Shown: positions 6,545 through 13,633 of the stretch, piece after piece
Layout of the letters: each line of letters opens with the position of its first letter
Numbering within the stretch: the first letter of the stretch is position 1
NCBI GenBank assembly: GCA_958443265.1
Contig: CAUCKA010000029.1
Location: 1-16,242, forward strand
Length of the DNA stretch: 16,242 nucleotides
Direction: 5' to 3'
Source of the DNA: an uncultured Collinsella sp.
Lineage (GTDB): Bacteria > Actinomycetota > Coriobacteriia > Coriobacteriales > Coriobacteriaceae
Notes under the pieces: generated by a model
The model's input: only the letters and a program-made list of their open reading frames with translations
Told to the model about the DNA's origin: nothing
Database searches by the model: none
Translations under genes and position numbers: made by a program

Positions 6545-6554
6545 TCTTACCTTT

Positions 6555-6752
6555 CGGGTTCACCATCCATGGTGGAGCGCGTTTCTAACGAAGCCGTAAC
6601 GGCCGTTGGGCTCTTTTGGCGCCGGCCCTTCTCGACCCGCACGCATTTGCTTAAAGCAACAACTTTCCCGATCGATGTAATCACCAAATCAAAACGTGTA
6701 CATCAGCCACCAAAGATGCCGAAAAATGTCGTATTTGGAGGCTGATGTACAC
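6555..6752. repeat. REP-like element with long imperfect palindrome
   Basis: At its right end, 13-bp perfect arms GTGTACATCAGCC (6696-6708) and GGCTGATGTACAC (6740-6752) continue inward through a further five pairs (CCAAA / TTTGG) after one mismatch. The left part contains smaller symmetric units, CACCAT-CC-ATGGTG near 6560 and AACGGCCGTT near 6600. An open frame crosses it but has no ribosome site. It fills the gap between the divergent resistance operon and phosphatidyltransferase gene. A dispersed extragenic element is the likeliest reading (inference); the palindrome lacks a U-tract, so it is not a normal terminator. Confidence 0.5.
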
Positions 6753-6815
6753 AAATGCTGAATCCAGCGCAGCCCAGAACCACTCTCCACATGTCTGGAC
6801 TCTCTATGCTTACGC

Positions 6816-6844
6816 TGGATAGACATCGCCAGAACGGGTATAGT
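6816..6844 (+). promoter_or_regulatory. Promoter of the phosphatidyltransferase operon
   Basis: TGGATA (6816-6821) and TATAGT (6839-6844) are separated by 17 bases, four and five matches respectively to the consensus -35 and -10. The -10 lies 36 bases before the GTG start at 6881, leaving a short leader with the GGGGAG ribosome site. Confidence 0.5.
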
Positions 6845-6880
6845 ATCGAAAGTTTTGTCGTTTACCAGCGGGGGAGTCCT

Positions 6881-7585
6881 GTGGGCATCAAGAAGAAGAT
6901 CAAAAAGGAGCTTATCGGCACTTCCGATTACCCGTCGAATAAGATCTTTACGATCTCCAATTTCATCACCTTTACGCGCCTGGTCCTCACGCTCGTCTTC
7001 CTGTACCTGTTTGTGACGGACAACAACCGTGTCGTTGCTATTGTCATCTATGCCATCGCGGCCTCTACCGACTGGATGGACGGTCAGATTGCCCGCATGA
7101 CCAAAACGGTCTCGTGGCTCGGCAAGGTCATGGACCCCATCTGCGACCGCGCGCTGTTGTTTACGGGCGTTCTGGGCTTAGTGGTCCGCAGCGAGCTGCC
7201 CATCTGGGTCTGCGTTCTCATTATCGGCCGCGATATCTACCTGGGCATCGGCACGCTCATCGTGCGCCATTACCACCGTCGTCCCATTGACGTCGTCTTT
7301 CCCGGCAAGATTGCCACGGCGCTGCTCATGACCGGCTTCTCGCTCATGCTGCTTGGGTTCCCCGTCGTCGAAGGCTGGCATCTGCTGCCCGCCACGTTCA
7401 CGGCATTCCCAGGCCTCAACGGTAGCTCGGTGCCCCTCGGCATCTTCTTTGTCTACGGCGGCGTGATTTTCTCCATGCTCACCGCTGTCATTTACTCGGT
7501 TAAGGGCGGTGTGGCCATTAAACAGGCCATCGCGCATCCCGAGGACGAGGACATCGACTTTCTCAACCCCGAAATCGAAGACTGA
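6881..7585 (+). CDS. CDP-alcohol phosphatidyltransferase (PgsA-like)
   Basis: A 234-residue membrane enzyme starting at GTG 6881, chosen because GGGGAG lies just upstream and the predicted promoter lies before it; an earlier ATG at 6755 would precede that promoter. The family signature D-x2-DG-x2-AR-x8-G-x3-D-x3-D is complete: DWMDGQIAR, eight residues, then GKVMDPICD. Several membrane helices flank it, for example FTRLVLTLVFLYLFV and IATALLMTGFSLMLLGF. Such enzymes exchange CMP of a CDP-diacylglycerol for an alcohol, most often glycerol-3-phosphate in phosphatidylglycerol synthesis; the acceptor cannot be read from sequence. It heads a row of plus-strand genes that includes the FHA and FtsR-like genes. 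Confidence 0.85.
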   Translation: MGIKKKIKKELIGTSDYPSNKIFTISNFITFTRLVLTLVFLYLFVTDNNRVVAIVIYAIAASTDWMDGQIARMTKTVSWLGKVMDPICDRALLFTGVLGLVVRSELPIWVCVLIIGRDIYLGIGTLIVRHYHRRPIDVVFPGKIATALLMTGFSLMLLGFPVVEGWHLLPATFTAFPGLNGSSVPLGIFFVYGGVIFSMLTAVIYSVKGGVAIKQAIAHPEDEDIDFLNPEIED

Positions 7586-7595
7586 TTCATTGGGG

Positions 7596-7601
7596 TATGA
7601 T
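7596..7601 (+). promoter_or_regulatory. Possible -10 element before the FHA gene
   Basis: TATGAT lies in the 65-base gap after the phosphatidyltransferase gene, preceded by GGG as in the -10 of that gene. No good -35 is visible, so a separate FHA promoter is only a possibility. Confidence 0.25.
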
Positions 7602-7650
7602 TACGTACGGTTCATTCTTTGCGGCATGTCCGCGTTAGATAGGGGTTGTC

Positions 7651-8085
7651 ATGGACAACAAGGTTAACAATATGCCTCAGAACGATAAGACTGCGGACGC
7701 TACCTGCGTTTTCCGTGTTCCTTCGAGCGATGTCACCGTTCCCGACCTTATGGCCAACGTGCGCATCACCGCTCCGGTTCTGTCCATCGTCAAAGGTCCG
7801 CAGACCGGAGCTGCCTTTGAGCTCGAGGACGACGTGACCACCATCGGCCGCGATCCCGCGAACGGCATCTTCCTCAACGACATGACTGTCTCGCGCAGCC
7901 ACGCGCGCATTATTCGTGAGGGCCTGGGCGCCCGTATTGAGGATCTGGGCTCGCTCAACGGCACCTGGGTCGACGGTGCCATCGTCAACGCGGCTCCGCT
8001 GCACGACGGCTCTTCCGTTCAGATCGGTACGTTCACGCTCATCTACCACGAGAGCACGCCGGAGCGCATCGAAACCGGTGAGTAG
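7651..8085 (+). CDS. FHA-domain protein, GarA/OdhI-like
   Basis: A 144-residue protein. The FHA domain covers about residues 45-135, with the phosphothreonine-binding motifs TTIGRDPANGIFL, VSRSHARI and LGSLNGTWVDG all present. The N-terminal tail holds DATCVFRV around Thr18, which resembles the ETTSVFR phospho-site of mycobacterial GarA and corynebacterial OdhI. In those proteins PknB/PknG phosphorylation of the tail makes it bind its own FHA domain and switches inhibition of 2-oxoglutarate-using enzymes. No Ser/Thr kinase is in this window. The next gene, four bases away, is an FtsR-like MerR regulator, the same neighbour as Rv1827-Rv1828 in Mycobacterium. The GarA-like role is inferred; the FHA fold is seen directly. 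Confidence 0.85.
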   Translation: MDNKVNNMPQNDKTADATCVFRVPSSDVTVPDLMANVRITAPVLSIVKGPQTGAAFELEDDVTTIGRDPANGIFLNDMTVSRSHARIIREGLGARIEDLGSLNGTWVDGAIVNAAPLHDGSSVQIGTFTLIYHESTPERIETGE

Positions 8086-8088
8086 GTA

Positions 8089-8973
8089 ATGGCCGAACGC
8101 AACTATCTGAGTATCGGCCAAGTCGTCAACCTACTTCGAGGCGCATACCCCGATCTATCGAACTCAAAAATTAGATTTCTAGAAGATGAGGGGCTCATCA
8201 CCCCTCATCGTACGCCTAAGGGGTATCGCCAGTACTCCAAGGAAGACGTTGACCGTCTCGAGGTCATCCTGCACCTGCAAAAAACCCGCTACATGCCGCT
8301 CAACGTCATTAAGCAGCGCTTGGAAAACGCAACAGACCTGTCCACTTTGGCTTACGAGGTGGGTCTTCTGTCCGATGTTCCGCTTAAGACGGAGCCCAAG
8401 GAGACCAAGCAAAAACTGCACCCCATCGAGACGATCCCCGACATGCTCGGTGTTGAGATTTCGTTTATCCGCTCCCTTGCCGAGAACGATCTTATCCGCA
8501 TCATTAAGAGCCCGCAGAACCGTGAGCTCGTCGATGGCCGAGATTTTCCGATTATCCGTTACTGCTCGGAGCTGTCGCGCTTCCACATTGAGCCGCGCAA
8601 CCTGCGTCAGTACGTATCGTCGGCAAACCGCGAGTCTTCGATGTTTGAGCAGGTTCTCGTGAGCATGCTCGGCATGGATACCTCCGATGACGAGCGCGAC
8701 GCCAAGCTCGAGCGCGCTTTTAAGAAGCTGCACGACCTCACCGAGGGTGTGCACACCGCGCTCCTTAAGAACCGTGTCTTTGAGTCGCTCAACGCCGTGG
8801 TCGAGGACGCCGACATCGATGCTCTCGATGAGGAAATCGCGCGTTCCGAATCCACCAAGGCAAAAAGCGATGGGGTAAGCGTCCCCGCGGTTGCCGCGCG
8901 CGACGAGTCGCTCGTGCAACCGTCCAAGGTCGTCGTCCCCTTGCATAACCCGTCTGCTAACACGGGTAAATAA
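8089..8973 (+). CDS. ftsR: MerR-family regulator, FtsR (Rv1828)-like
   Basis: A 294-residue protein. Residues about 5-75 form a MerR winged-helix domain: YLSIGQVVNLLRGAYPDLS, then KIRFLEDEGLITPHRTPKGY and RQYSKEDVDRLEVIL. Unlike classical MerR proteins it has a long C-terminal part without metal-binding cysteines, matching actinobacterial FtsR/Rv1828, which activates ftsZ in corynebacteria. It follows the FHA gene by three bases, the conserved actinobacterial order, and is 36 bases before apt. The last 40 residues are low-complexity and probably disordered. The symbol rests on domain layout plus synteny, not on a search. Confidence 0.75.
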   Translation: MAERNYLSIGQVVNLLRGAYPDLSNSKIRFLEDEGLITPHRTPKGYRQYSKEDVDRLEVILHLQKTRYMPLNVIKQRLENATDLSTLAYEVGLLSDVPLKTEPKETKQKLHPIETIPDMLGVEISFIRSLAENDLIRIIKSPQNRELVDGRDFPIIRYCSELSRFHIEPRNLRQYVSSANRESSMFEQVLVSMLGMDTSDDERDAKLERAFKKLHDLTEGVHTALLKNRVFESLNAVVEDADIDALDEEIARSESTKAKSDGVSVPAVAARDESLVQPSKVVVPLHNPSANTGK

Positions 8974-9009
8974 CCGCCGTCCACTCGGCAATCCATGAAA
9001 GGTCACGCC

Positions 9010-9540
9010 ATGTACGACTTCGAATCTCATATTGTCGACATCCCCGACTATCCCGAGCCCGGAGTCGTCTTTAAGGACATCACGCCGCTCTTTGGCAATC
9101 CCGAGGCCCTGAAGGCCATGGTGGATGCCCTGGCCGAGCATTTTGCTGGCATGGGCATTACCAAGGTCGTAGGACCCGAGGCCCGCGGCTTTATGGTCGG
9201 TGTGCCCGTGGCCGTTGCCCTGGGTGCCGGCTTTGTTCCCGCACGTAAGCCGGGTAAACTGCCGCGCAAGACGGTCAGCGAGAGCTACGAGCTCGAGTAT
9301 GGAACGGATTCTATCGAGATCCACGCCGATGCTATCAGCTCTAAAGATACCGTGTTGATTCTGGACGACTTGGTCGCGACGGGCGGAACCGTCGAGGCAA
9401 CAGGTAAACTGGTGCGAGATATGGGCGCAAAGCTTGTGGGTTATGGCTGTATCCTTGAGCTTGCGTTTCTCAATCCGCGCAAGAAGCTCACGCCTTCTAA
9501 CGAGGACGTTGAGCTCTTTAGCCTGGTAACGGTGGACTAG
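9010..9540 (+). CDS. apt: Adenine phosphoribosyltransferase
   Basis: A 176-residue cytoplasmic enzyme that salvages adenine with PRPP to AMP. The PRPP-binding loop is LDDLVATGGT (residues about 118-127). PEARGFMVGVPVA and FVPARKPGKLPRKTVSESY, the latter covering the flexible lid, match Apt closely, as does the N-terminal IPDYPEPGVVFKDITPL. I place the start at 9010 because AAAGG lies seven bases before it, whereas the in-frame ATG at 8995 lacks a ribosome site. It sits in line with the FtsR-like gene upstream and the NlpC/P60 gene 32 bases downstream, without visible terminators between them. Confidence 0.95.
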   Translation: MYDFESHIVDIPDYPEPGVVFKDITPLFGNPEALKAMVDALAEHFAGMGITKVVGPEARGFMVGVPVAVALGAGFVPARKPGKLPRKTVSESYELEYGTDSIEIHADAISSKDTVLILDDLVATGGTVEATGKLVRDMGAKLVGYGCILELAFLNPRKKLTPSNEDVELFSLVTVD

Positions 9541-9572
9541 CCGCTACCCTTAGATACCGGAAAGGAAGCTAC

Positions 9573-10694
9573 ATGCGCACAGCAAACACGCACAGAAACA
9601 TGGCACGCTGCGCTGCTACGGCAACCCTCGCTTGTGTTTTGGGCCTGGGCCTCGTGGCTCCGGCCTACGCCGATACCGCATCCGACCTTGCCGCTGCTCG
9701 TACTAAACTCGAGCAGATCGGCACGCAAACCCAGCAAATTCACGATGAACTCTCCGCACAGACGCAGGAGCTTGATCAGACTGCAGGCGAGATCACGCAA
9801 AAGCAGCAAGAGATTGCCGAGGGCCAGGCAAAGCTTTCGAGCTATGTTGCCGGTGAGTACAAGACCGGCGGTCTGAGTCTCCTTCAGGTTCTGACGGGCG
9901 TCGACGATCTGGGCGACATGCTCAACCGTCTCTTCTACTACGGCAAGGTGTCCGACAAGCAGGCCCAGACCATTCAGGAGGTCAAGGACCTTAAGCAGCA
10001 GCTCACCGATAAGCAGACCGAGCAGGAGAAGAACGTCGCCGCGACGCAGAAGAAGGTCGACGAGCTCAACGCCCAGCAGGCTGAGGCCCAGAATGTCGTG
10101 AACTCCCTGGATTCACAGCTGCAGGCCGAGCTTGCTGCTGAGGCCGAGGCCAACGCCGCGCTGCAGGCTGGCATAAATGCCAGCACCGCCGAAAAGGCCA
10201 CGGTGAGCAACGACACCGCCGGTACGACCGAGAACACCAACAATGGTGGCGGTACGACCAACAACGGCGGTGGCAACACGCCTGCGCCCACGCCCGCTCC
10301 TGCTCCCACGCCGCAGCCCTCGACGCCCGCTCCGGCTCCGACGCCTTCCGCACCGAGCCAGTCTGTTGACGGCGGTTCCGTTGTTTCTCGCGCCTACAGC
10401 AAGCTCGGTTGTGCTTATTCTTGGGGCGGCATTGGACCGAACAGCTTTGACTGCTCCGGCTTTGTAAGCTACTGCCTCACCGGCCGTTATTGCCGTCTGG
10501 GCACCACCGGAACCTTCATGGGTTGGACCCGCGTGTCCGATCCCCAGCCTGGTGATGTCGTGGTTAACTCCTACCATACCGGCATCTATATCGGTAATGG
10601 TCAGATGATCCATGCTTCCGACTACAGCACGGGCGTTATCATCAGCTCCGTCGCAGCCGGTATGAACAACAACTACATCTTCGTACGCTACTAA
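9573..10694 (+). CDS. Secreted NlpC/P60 peptidoglycan hydrolase with coiled-coil domain
   Basis: A 373-residue exported protein with a strong ribosome site (GGAAAGGA). A signal peptide (about 1-33) ends at PAYA-DT. Residues about 35-200 are a long coiled coil rich in Q, E and A (TASDLAAARTKLEQIGTQTQ onward), as in PcsB and RipC-type hydrolases that FtsEX activates. A low-complexity linker of N/G and P/A/T repeats spans about 215-265. The C-terminal NlpC/P60 domain (about 270-373) has catalytic Cys in NSFDCSGF, His in SYHTGIYIGNG and a third polar site near MIHASDYS. It likely cleaves peptidoglycan stem peptides during division. FtsEX is not in the window, so that partner is inference. Confidence 0.9.
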   Translation: MRTANTHRNMARCAATATLACVLGLGLVAPAYADTASDLAAARTKLEQIGTQTQQIHDELSAQTQELDQTAGEITQKQQEIAEGQAKLSSYVAGEYKTGGLSLLQVLTGVDDLGDMLNRLFYYGKVSDKQAQTIQEVKDLKQQLTDKQTEQEKNVAATQKKVDELNAQQAEAQNVVNSLDSQLQAELAAEAEANAALQAGINASTAEKATVSNDTAGTTENTNNGGGTTNNGGGNTPAPTPAPAPTPQPSTPAPAPTPSAPSQSVDGGSVVSRAYSKLGCAYSWGGIGPNSFDCSGFVSYCLTGRYCRLGTTGTFMGWTRVSDPQPGDVVVNSYHTGIYIGNGQMIHASDYSTGVIISSVAAGMNNNYIFVRY

Positions 10695-10716
10695 TTTATT
10701 ACTACAGCGAACGAAC

Positions 10717-10757
10717 ATGGGCCTCGCGATCTTGAGTCACGAGGCTCATTCTTTTTT
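10717..10757 (+). terminator. Rho-independent terminator after the NlpC/P60 gene
   Basis: Ten-bp arms ATGGGCCTCG (10717-10726) and CGAGGCTCAT (10740-10749), including one G-U pair, are followed by a T-run at 10752-10757. It lies 23 bases after the stop codon and closes the 6881-10694 gene row. Confidence 0.85.
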
Positions 10758-10780
10758 CCCTACCGTTTGCCATAAAATCA

Positions 10781-10842
10781 GGATGGCTATCTAGTATTCA
10801 AAACTAGATAGCCATCCAATCAATCAAAAAGATGGCTATAAT
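10781..10842 (+). promoter_or_regulatory. degV promoter with 15-bp inverted-repeat operator
   Basis: Perfect 15-bp arms at 10781-10795 and 10803-10817 (GGATGGCTATCTAGT and complement) with a seven-base loop lie just upstream of a consensus -10, TATAAT, at 10837-10842. A third copy of GATGGCTAT (10831-10839) overlaps that -10. The -35 position (10814-10819) reads ATCCAA, a poor match, and falls at the edge of the repeat. No U-tract follows, so an operator is more likely than a terminator. CAAAACTAGATAGCC (10799-10813) is nearly repeated in the DUF1836 promoter. Confidence 0.6.
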
Positions 10843-10871
10843 TGTTGGGGAACAATTAGAAAGGACCCTCA

Positions 10872-11738
10872 ATGAGCTGGGCACTTATCTCCGATTCGAG
10901 CTGCAATCTTCGCGATTGGCAACCAACCGCACCTCATACCACCTTTGCATTCACGCCCCTCAAAATTCGAGTGGGGGAGCGTGAATTCGTCGATGACCTT
11001 TCGCTTGATGTACATGAGCTCAACTGCGCTGTTCAGGCGGAGACGAACGCTTCTTCGAGCGCTTGTCCCAGCGTAGGGGAGTGGGCCGAGCTCTTCAAAT
11101 TGGCCGACAAGACCATCTGCATGCCGATCTCTGAGGGCGTGTCGGGCAGCTACAACGCGGCAGCCACGGCTCGCGATATGGTTCTTGCCGAGGAGCCCGA
11201 CCGACAGATTCATCTAGTCAATTCACGCGCAGCTGGCGGCAAAATGGATCTCATTTTCTTGCTGTTCGACCGCTATCTTGCAAGCAACCCGGATGTCTCA
11301 TTCGAGGATGCTTGCGCATACTTCGATAGCCTTGAACAGAACAGCAAAATCCTCTTCAGTTTGTGCAATTACGAAAACCTCGCCAAAGCCGGACGTATCC
11401 CTAAGGCAGCCGGCGTCATTGCCAACAAGCTCAATATCCGCATTTTGGGCACGGCGAGCGAGGCCGGTAAAATCGAACTCGTCGGGCACACGCGTGGCGA
11501 AAAGAAGATGCTCAACAAGATCATCGACACCATGGAAGCCGAGGGTTTTACGGGCGGCGAGGTCATCATCGATCACGTTGAGAACGAAGCTGGAGCCCAG
11601 GCGCTTACTGACCGCATAGTCGAGCATTGGCCCGGCTCCAAGACCATCATCATGCCCTGCAACGGCCTGGATTCCTATTACGCCGAGATGCACGGCCTCA
11701 TCATCGGCTACGGCATGGGCGTAGCTTCGGGCAAGTAA
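10872..11738 (+). CDS. DegV family protein
   Basis: A 288-residue protein with the DegV layout: DSS near residues 8-10, the ASSSACPS segment (about 60-67) in place of the usual TSQPS, SGSYNAA (91-97) in the fatty-acid pocket and LVNSRAAGGKMDLI. DegV/FakB proteins bind a long-chain fatty acid and present it to the FakA kinase for phosphorylation before entry into phospholipid synthesis. No fakA is nearby, so whether this one acts that way is inferred. The ribosome site AAAGGA lies six bases before the ATG. It is a single-gene transcript with its own promoter and operator and ends at a bidirectional terminator. The shared promoter motif links it to the convergent DUF1836 gene. Confidence 0.88.
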   Translation: MSWALISDSSCNLRDWQPTAPHTTFAFTPLKIRVGEREFVDDLSLDVHELNCAVQAETNASSSACPSVGEWAELFKLADKTICMPISEGVSGSYNAAATARDMVLAEEPDRQIHLVNSRAAGGKMDLIFLLFDRYLASNPDVSFEDACAYFDSLEQNSKILFSLCNYENLAKAGRIPKAAGVIANKLNIRILGTASEAGKIELVGHTRGEKKMLNKIIDTMEAEGFTGGEVIIDHVENEAGAQALTDRIVEHWPGSKTIIMPCNGLDSYYAEMHGLIIGYGMGVASGK

Positions 11739-11754
11739 AGTCCAACCAAGCAAA

Positions 11755-11802
11755 AATATGGGCGGGGCAAAGCGACAGATGGCTCTTTGCCCCGCCCGTT
11801 TT
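11755..11802. terminator. Bidirectional terminator between degV and the DUF1836 gene
   Basis: Perfect 13-bp arms GGGCGGGGCAAAG (11760-11772) and complement (11785-11797). The plus strand continues with GTTTTAC and the minus strand with ATATTTTTGC, so each strand has a short U-tract. It serves both convergent genes. Confidence 0.88.
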
Positions 11803-11810
11803 ACACGTCG

Positions 11811-12422
11811 CTAGCTATTAAACCCATTAAACTTTAGATAGCTCATCAGGTACGCCTTCGAAACGAAGGATGAAACTGCACTGCGCACAAGCAGCGACTC
11901 ACGCGTTACCTGATGCGCCGTATCGGGAACCAGCGTCTGCTCAACGGAAAACGCCGAACGAATCGATGCCTCGAGCTGATCGACCACATAATCGAAGGCA
12001 GTCGGGGCATCGTAGCTCAAACGCTGAATGTTGAAGAGTGCCTGCACCGCAGCAATAGGTAGCACCTGTTTAAAGAGGCAGATAGCGATCAGGCGGGCAA
12101 TCTGCTCGCGGCCATATTGCTTTTTGACCGGAGCAGGCACCAGGCCGACCTTCACGTAGTTATTGATCATCGATGGCGTAATGACAGGGTGCTCAACGCA
12201 AATGGACAGCGGCTCCATCCACAGCGCAACATACTCAATGACCTGGTCGCGGTAGAGCGTCACATTGGGCAACTGGTCATAGCGCGACAGACTCAACGTA
12301 TTGAGTTTGCACACGATTTCGGACTGAATAAATGCATCGGGCAGCACAGTGGGCTGAATATCCTCAGGCTTAATACTGACCGACGAATCGGACATCGGAA
12401 TAACGTGTTTAACGTGGTTCAT
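11811..12422 (-). CDS. DUF1836-domain putative transcriptional regulator
   Basis: About 203 residues from the ATG at 12422, chosen for GGAGG seven bases upstream; longer readings start before the predicted promoter. The central segment VITPSMINNYVKVGLVPAPV, then KKQYGREQIARLIAICLFKQ and VLPIAAVQAL, is the DUF1836 domain, a MerR-like helix-turn-helix with SMINNYVKxGLV as its hallmark. The N-terminal 50 residues and the C-terminal 60 are not recognisable. Targets of this family are mostly unknown. Its promoter contains a 15-bp motif almost identical to one in the degV promoter, which makes it the best local candidate for controlling itself and degV (inference). Confidence 0.75.
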   Translation of the reverse strand: MNHVKHVIPMSDSSVSIKPEDIQPTVLPDAFIQSEIVCKLNTLSLSRYDQLPNVTLYRDQVIEYVALWMEPLSICVEHPVITPSMINNYVKVGLVPAPVKKQYGREQIARLIAICLFKQVLPIAAVQALFNIQRLSYDAPTAFDYVVDQLEASIRSAFSVEQTLVPDTAHQVTRESLLVRSAVSSFVSKAYLMSYLKFNGFNS

Positions 12423-12446
12423 AAAGGTCCTCCGTTCATTTTCTAT

Positions 12447-12475
12447 ATTGTATTCTAGGTTATCTAGTTTTGCAT
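12447..12475 (-). promoter_or_regulatory. DUF1836 gene promoter with shared motif
   Basis: On the minus strand TACAAT (12452-12447) is a good -10, with a weak -35 (ATGCAA) 17 bases away. The spacer and part of the -35 hold CAAAACTAGATAACC (12472-12458), differing in one base from the motif at 10799-10813 before degV. A regulator bound there could block or remodel the promoter. Confidence 0.5.
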
Positions 12476-12490
12476 ACCACATAGCCGGCA

Positions 12491-12536
12491 AGTAAAAGTG
12501 GTTGGACAACACATTGATGCATCGTCCAACCACTTT
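12491..12536 (-). terminator. Terminator of trxB
   Basis: Perfect 13-bp arms AAAGTGGTTGGAC (12495-12507) and complement (12524-12536), with a loop that itself contains GATGCATC. On the minus strand the stem runs into TTTTAC. It lies 40 bases after the trxB stop and separates trxB from the DUF1836 promoter. Confidence 0.8.
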
Positions 12537-12576
12537 GTTTAAATATAGCAACCTTACATAAGATATATTATCGTAC

Positions 12577-13515
12577 TTATCCACGGAGAAACGCGTATGC
12601 GCTCGTTGCCGCTATGGCTCCGTCCGAAACAGCGGTCACAACCTGGCGTAAACGTTTGGAACGGATATCGCCAGCGGCAAATAGACCTGGCGTGCGGGTC
12701 GCCATGGATTCATCAGTCAGAATGCCGCCATCAGGCGCCAGATCGACTAGATGCTCAACAAGCTCGGTATGGGGCTGCGTTCCGGTAAAAACAAAGATGC
12801 CAAACGAGCCGGGCTCAAATGACTCGGTATGAGTCTCGCCGGATGCATTGTCCTTAAAGGTAATCGTCGTTGGCATGGCTTCGCCCGATAGCTCCACAAT
12901 ACTAGTTTGGTACCTAACTGTAATATTGTCCTTTGCGAGTACTTTCTGAACAACACCATCGGGCGCACGGAACTGGTCGCGGCGCAGCACGATGGTCACA
13001 CTGTTGGCAATGTCGGACAGGAACAGAGCCTCTTCGCATGCCGAATTGCCACCACCGATTACAAAAACCTGCTTGCCGCGGAAAAACATGCCGTCACATG
13101 TTGCGCAATATGAAACGCCACGACCGCGATACGTATCCTCGCCTGCGAAACCTGCCGGACGCGGCGTGGCACCCATGCAAGCGATAACGCTCGGGGCCAG
13201 CGTATCGCCCATATCGTGATGCACCGTAAACAACGCTGCATCGGCATCGTAATCGACACCCGTAACCATGCTCCATGCAACCTGTGCTCCCAGGCCCTCT
13301 GCATGCTGCTGAAAACGCTCGCCGAGTTCGGCGCCACTCAGGAGCGAGATACCCGGATAGTTCTCGACCTCATTGGTTGTGGCGATCTGCCCTCCCGACA
13401 TGCCCTGCTCAATCACGGTCGTCGTCAGGTTAGCACGCGCAGCATAAATGGCGGCAGCATAGCCCGCGGGGCCGCCACCGATAATCGCAACATCGATCGG
13501 CTTATCGGTAGTCAT
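12577..13515 (-). CDS. trxB: Thioredoxin-disulfide reductase
   Basis: A 312-residue flavoenzyme that uses NADPH to reduce thioredoxin. The start at 13515 has AAAGGA six bases upstream and gives the usual length. The FAD-binding motif is VAIIGGGPAGYAAAIYAARA near the N-terminus, the redox-active pair is in YCATCDGMFF, the NADPH-binding site is VIGGGNSACEEALFL with LRRDQFRA, and the C-terminal FAD contact is GLFAAGDIRSKRLRQVVTA. All key residues are present. It is transcribed alone, divergently from the glycosyltransferase gene. Ferredoxin/thioredoxin reductase-like relatives share the fold, but CATC favours TrxB. No thioredoxin gene lies in the window. Confidence 0.93.
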   Translation of the reverse strand: MTTDKPIDVAIIGGGPAGYAAAIYAARANLTTTVIEQGMSGGQIATTNEVENYPGISLLSGAELGERFQQHAEGLGAQVAWSMVTGVDYDADAALFTVHHDMGDTLAPSVIACMGATPRPAGFAGEDTYRGRGVSYCATCDGMFFRGKQVFVIGGGNSACEEALFLSDIANSVTIVLRRDQFRAPDGVVQKVLAKDNITVRYQTSIVELSGEAMPTTITFKDNASGETHTESFEPGSFGIFVFTGTQPHTELVEHLVDLAPDGGILTDESMATRTPGLFAAGDIRSKRLRQVVTAVSDGAIAATSAYAFLRG

Positions 13516-13590
13516 GAAGCGTCCTTTCGTCGAAACGTTGTCGTTCTTTGCGCTCATACCCAAATTTACGTGAACGTGACACTCATGCAC

Positions 13591-13596
13591 TACAAT
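13591..13596 (+). promoter_or_regulatory. Candidate -10 of the glycosyltransferase gene
   Basis: TACAAT lies 38 bases before the ATG at 13634. TTTACG at 13565-13570 is the nearest -35-like hexamer but is 20 bases away, so the promoter is weak or differently recognised. Confidence 0.35.
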
Positions 13597-13633
13597 GATA
13601 AATCCGTATTACAAAGCTGAAGGGGAGTTATCG

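Noticed and set aside
6491..6745. Plus-strand frame of 84 codons in the REP-like region
   Set aside because: No ribosome site, no known domain, and it ends inside the palindrome; more likely a chance frame through an extragenic element.
8179..9324. Minus-strand frame of 381 codons
   Set aside because: It is antisense to the FtsR-like gene and apt, both of which have clear motifs and ribosome sites.
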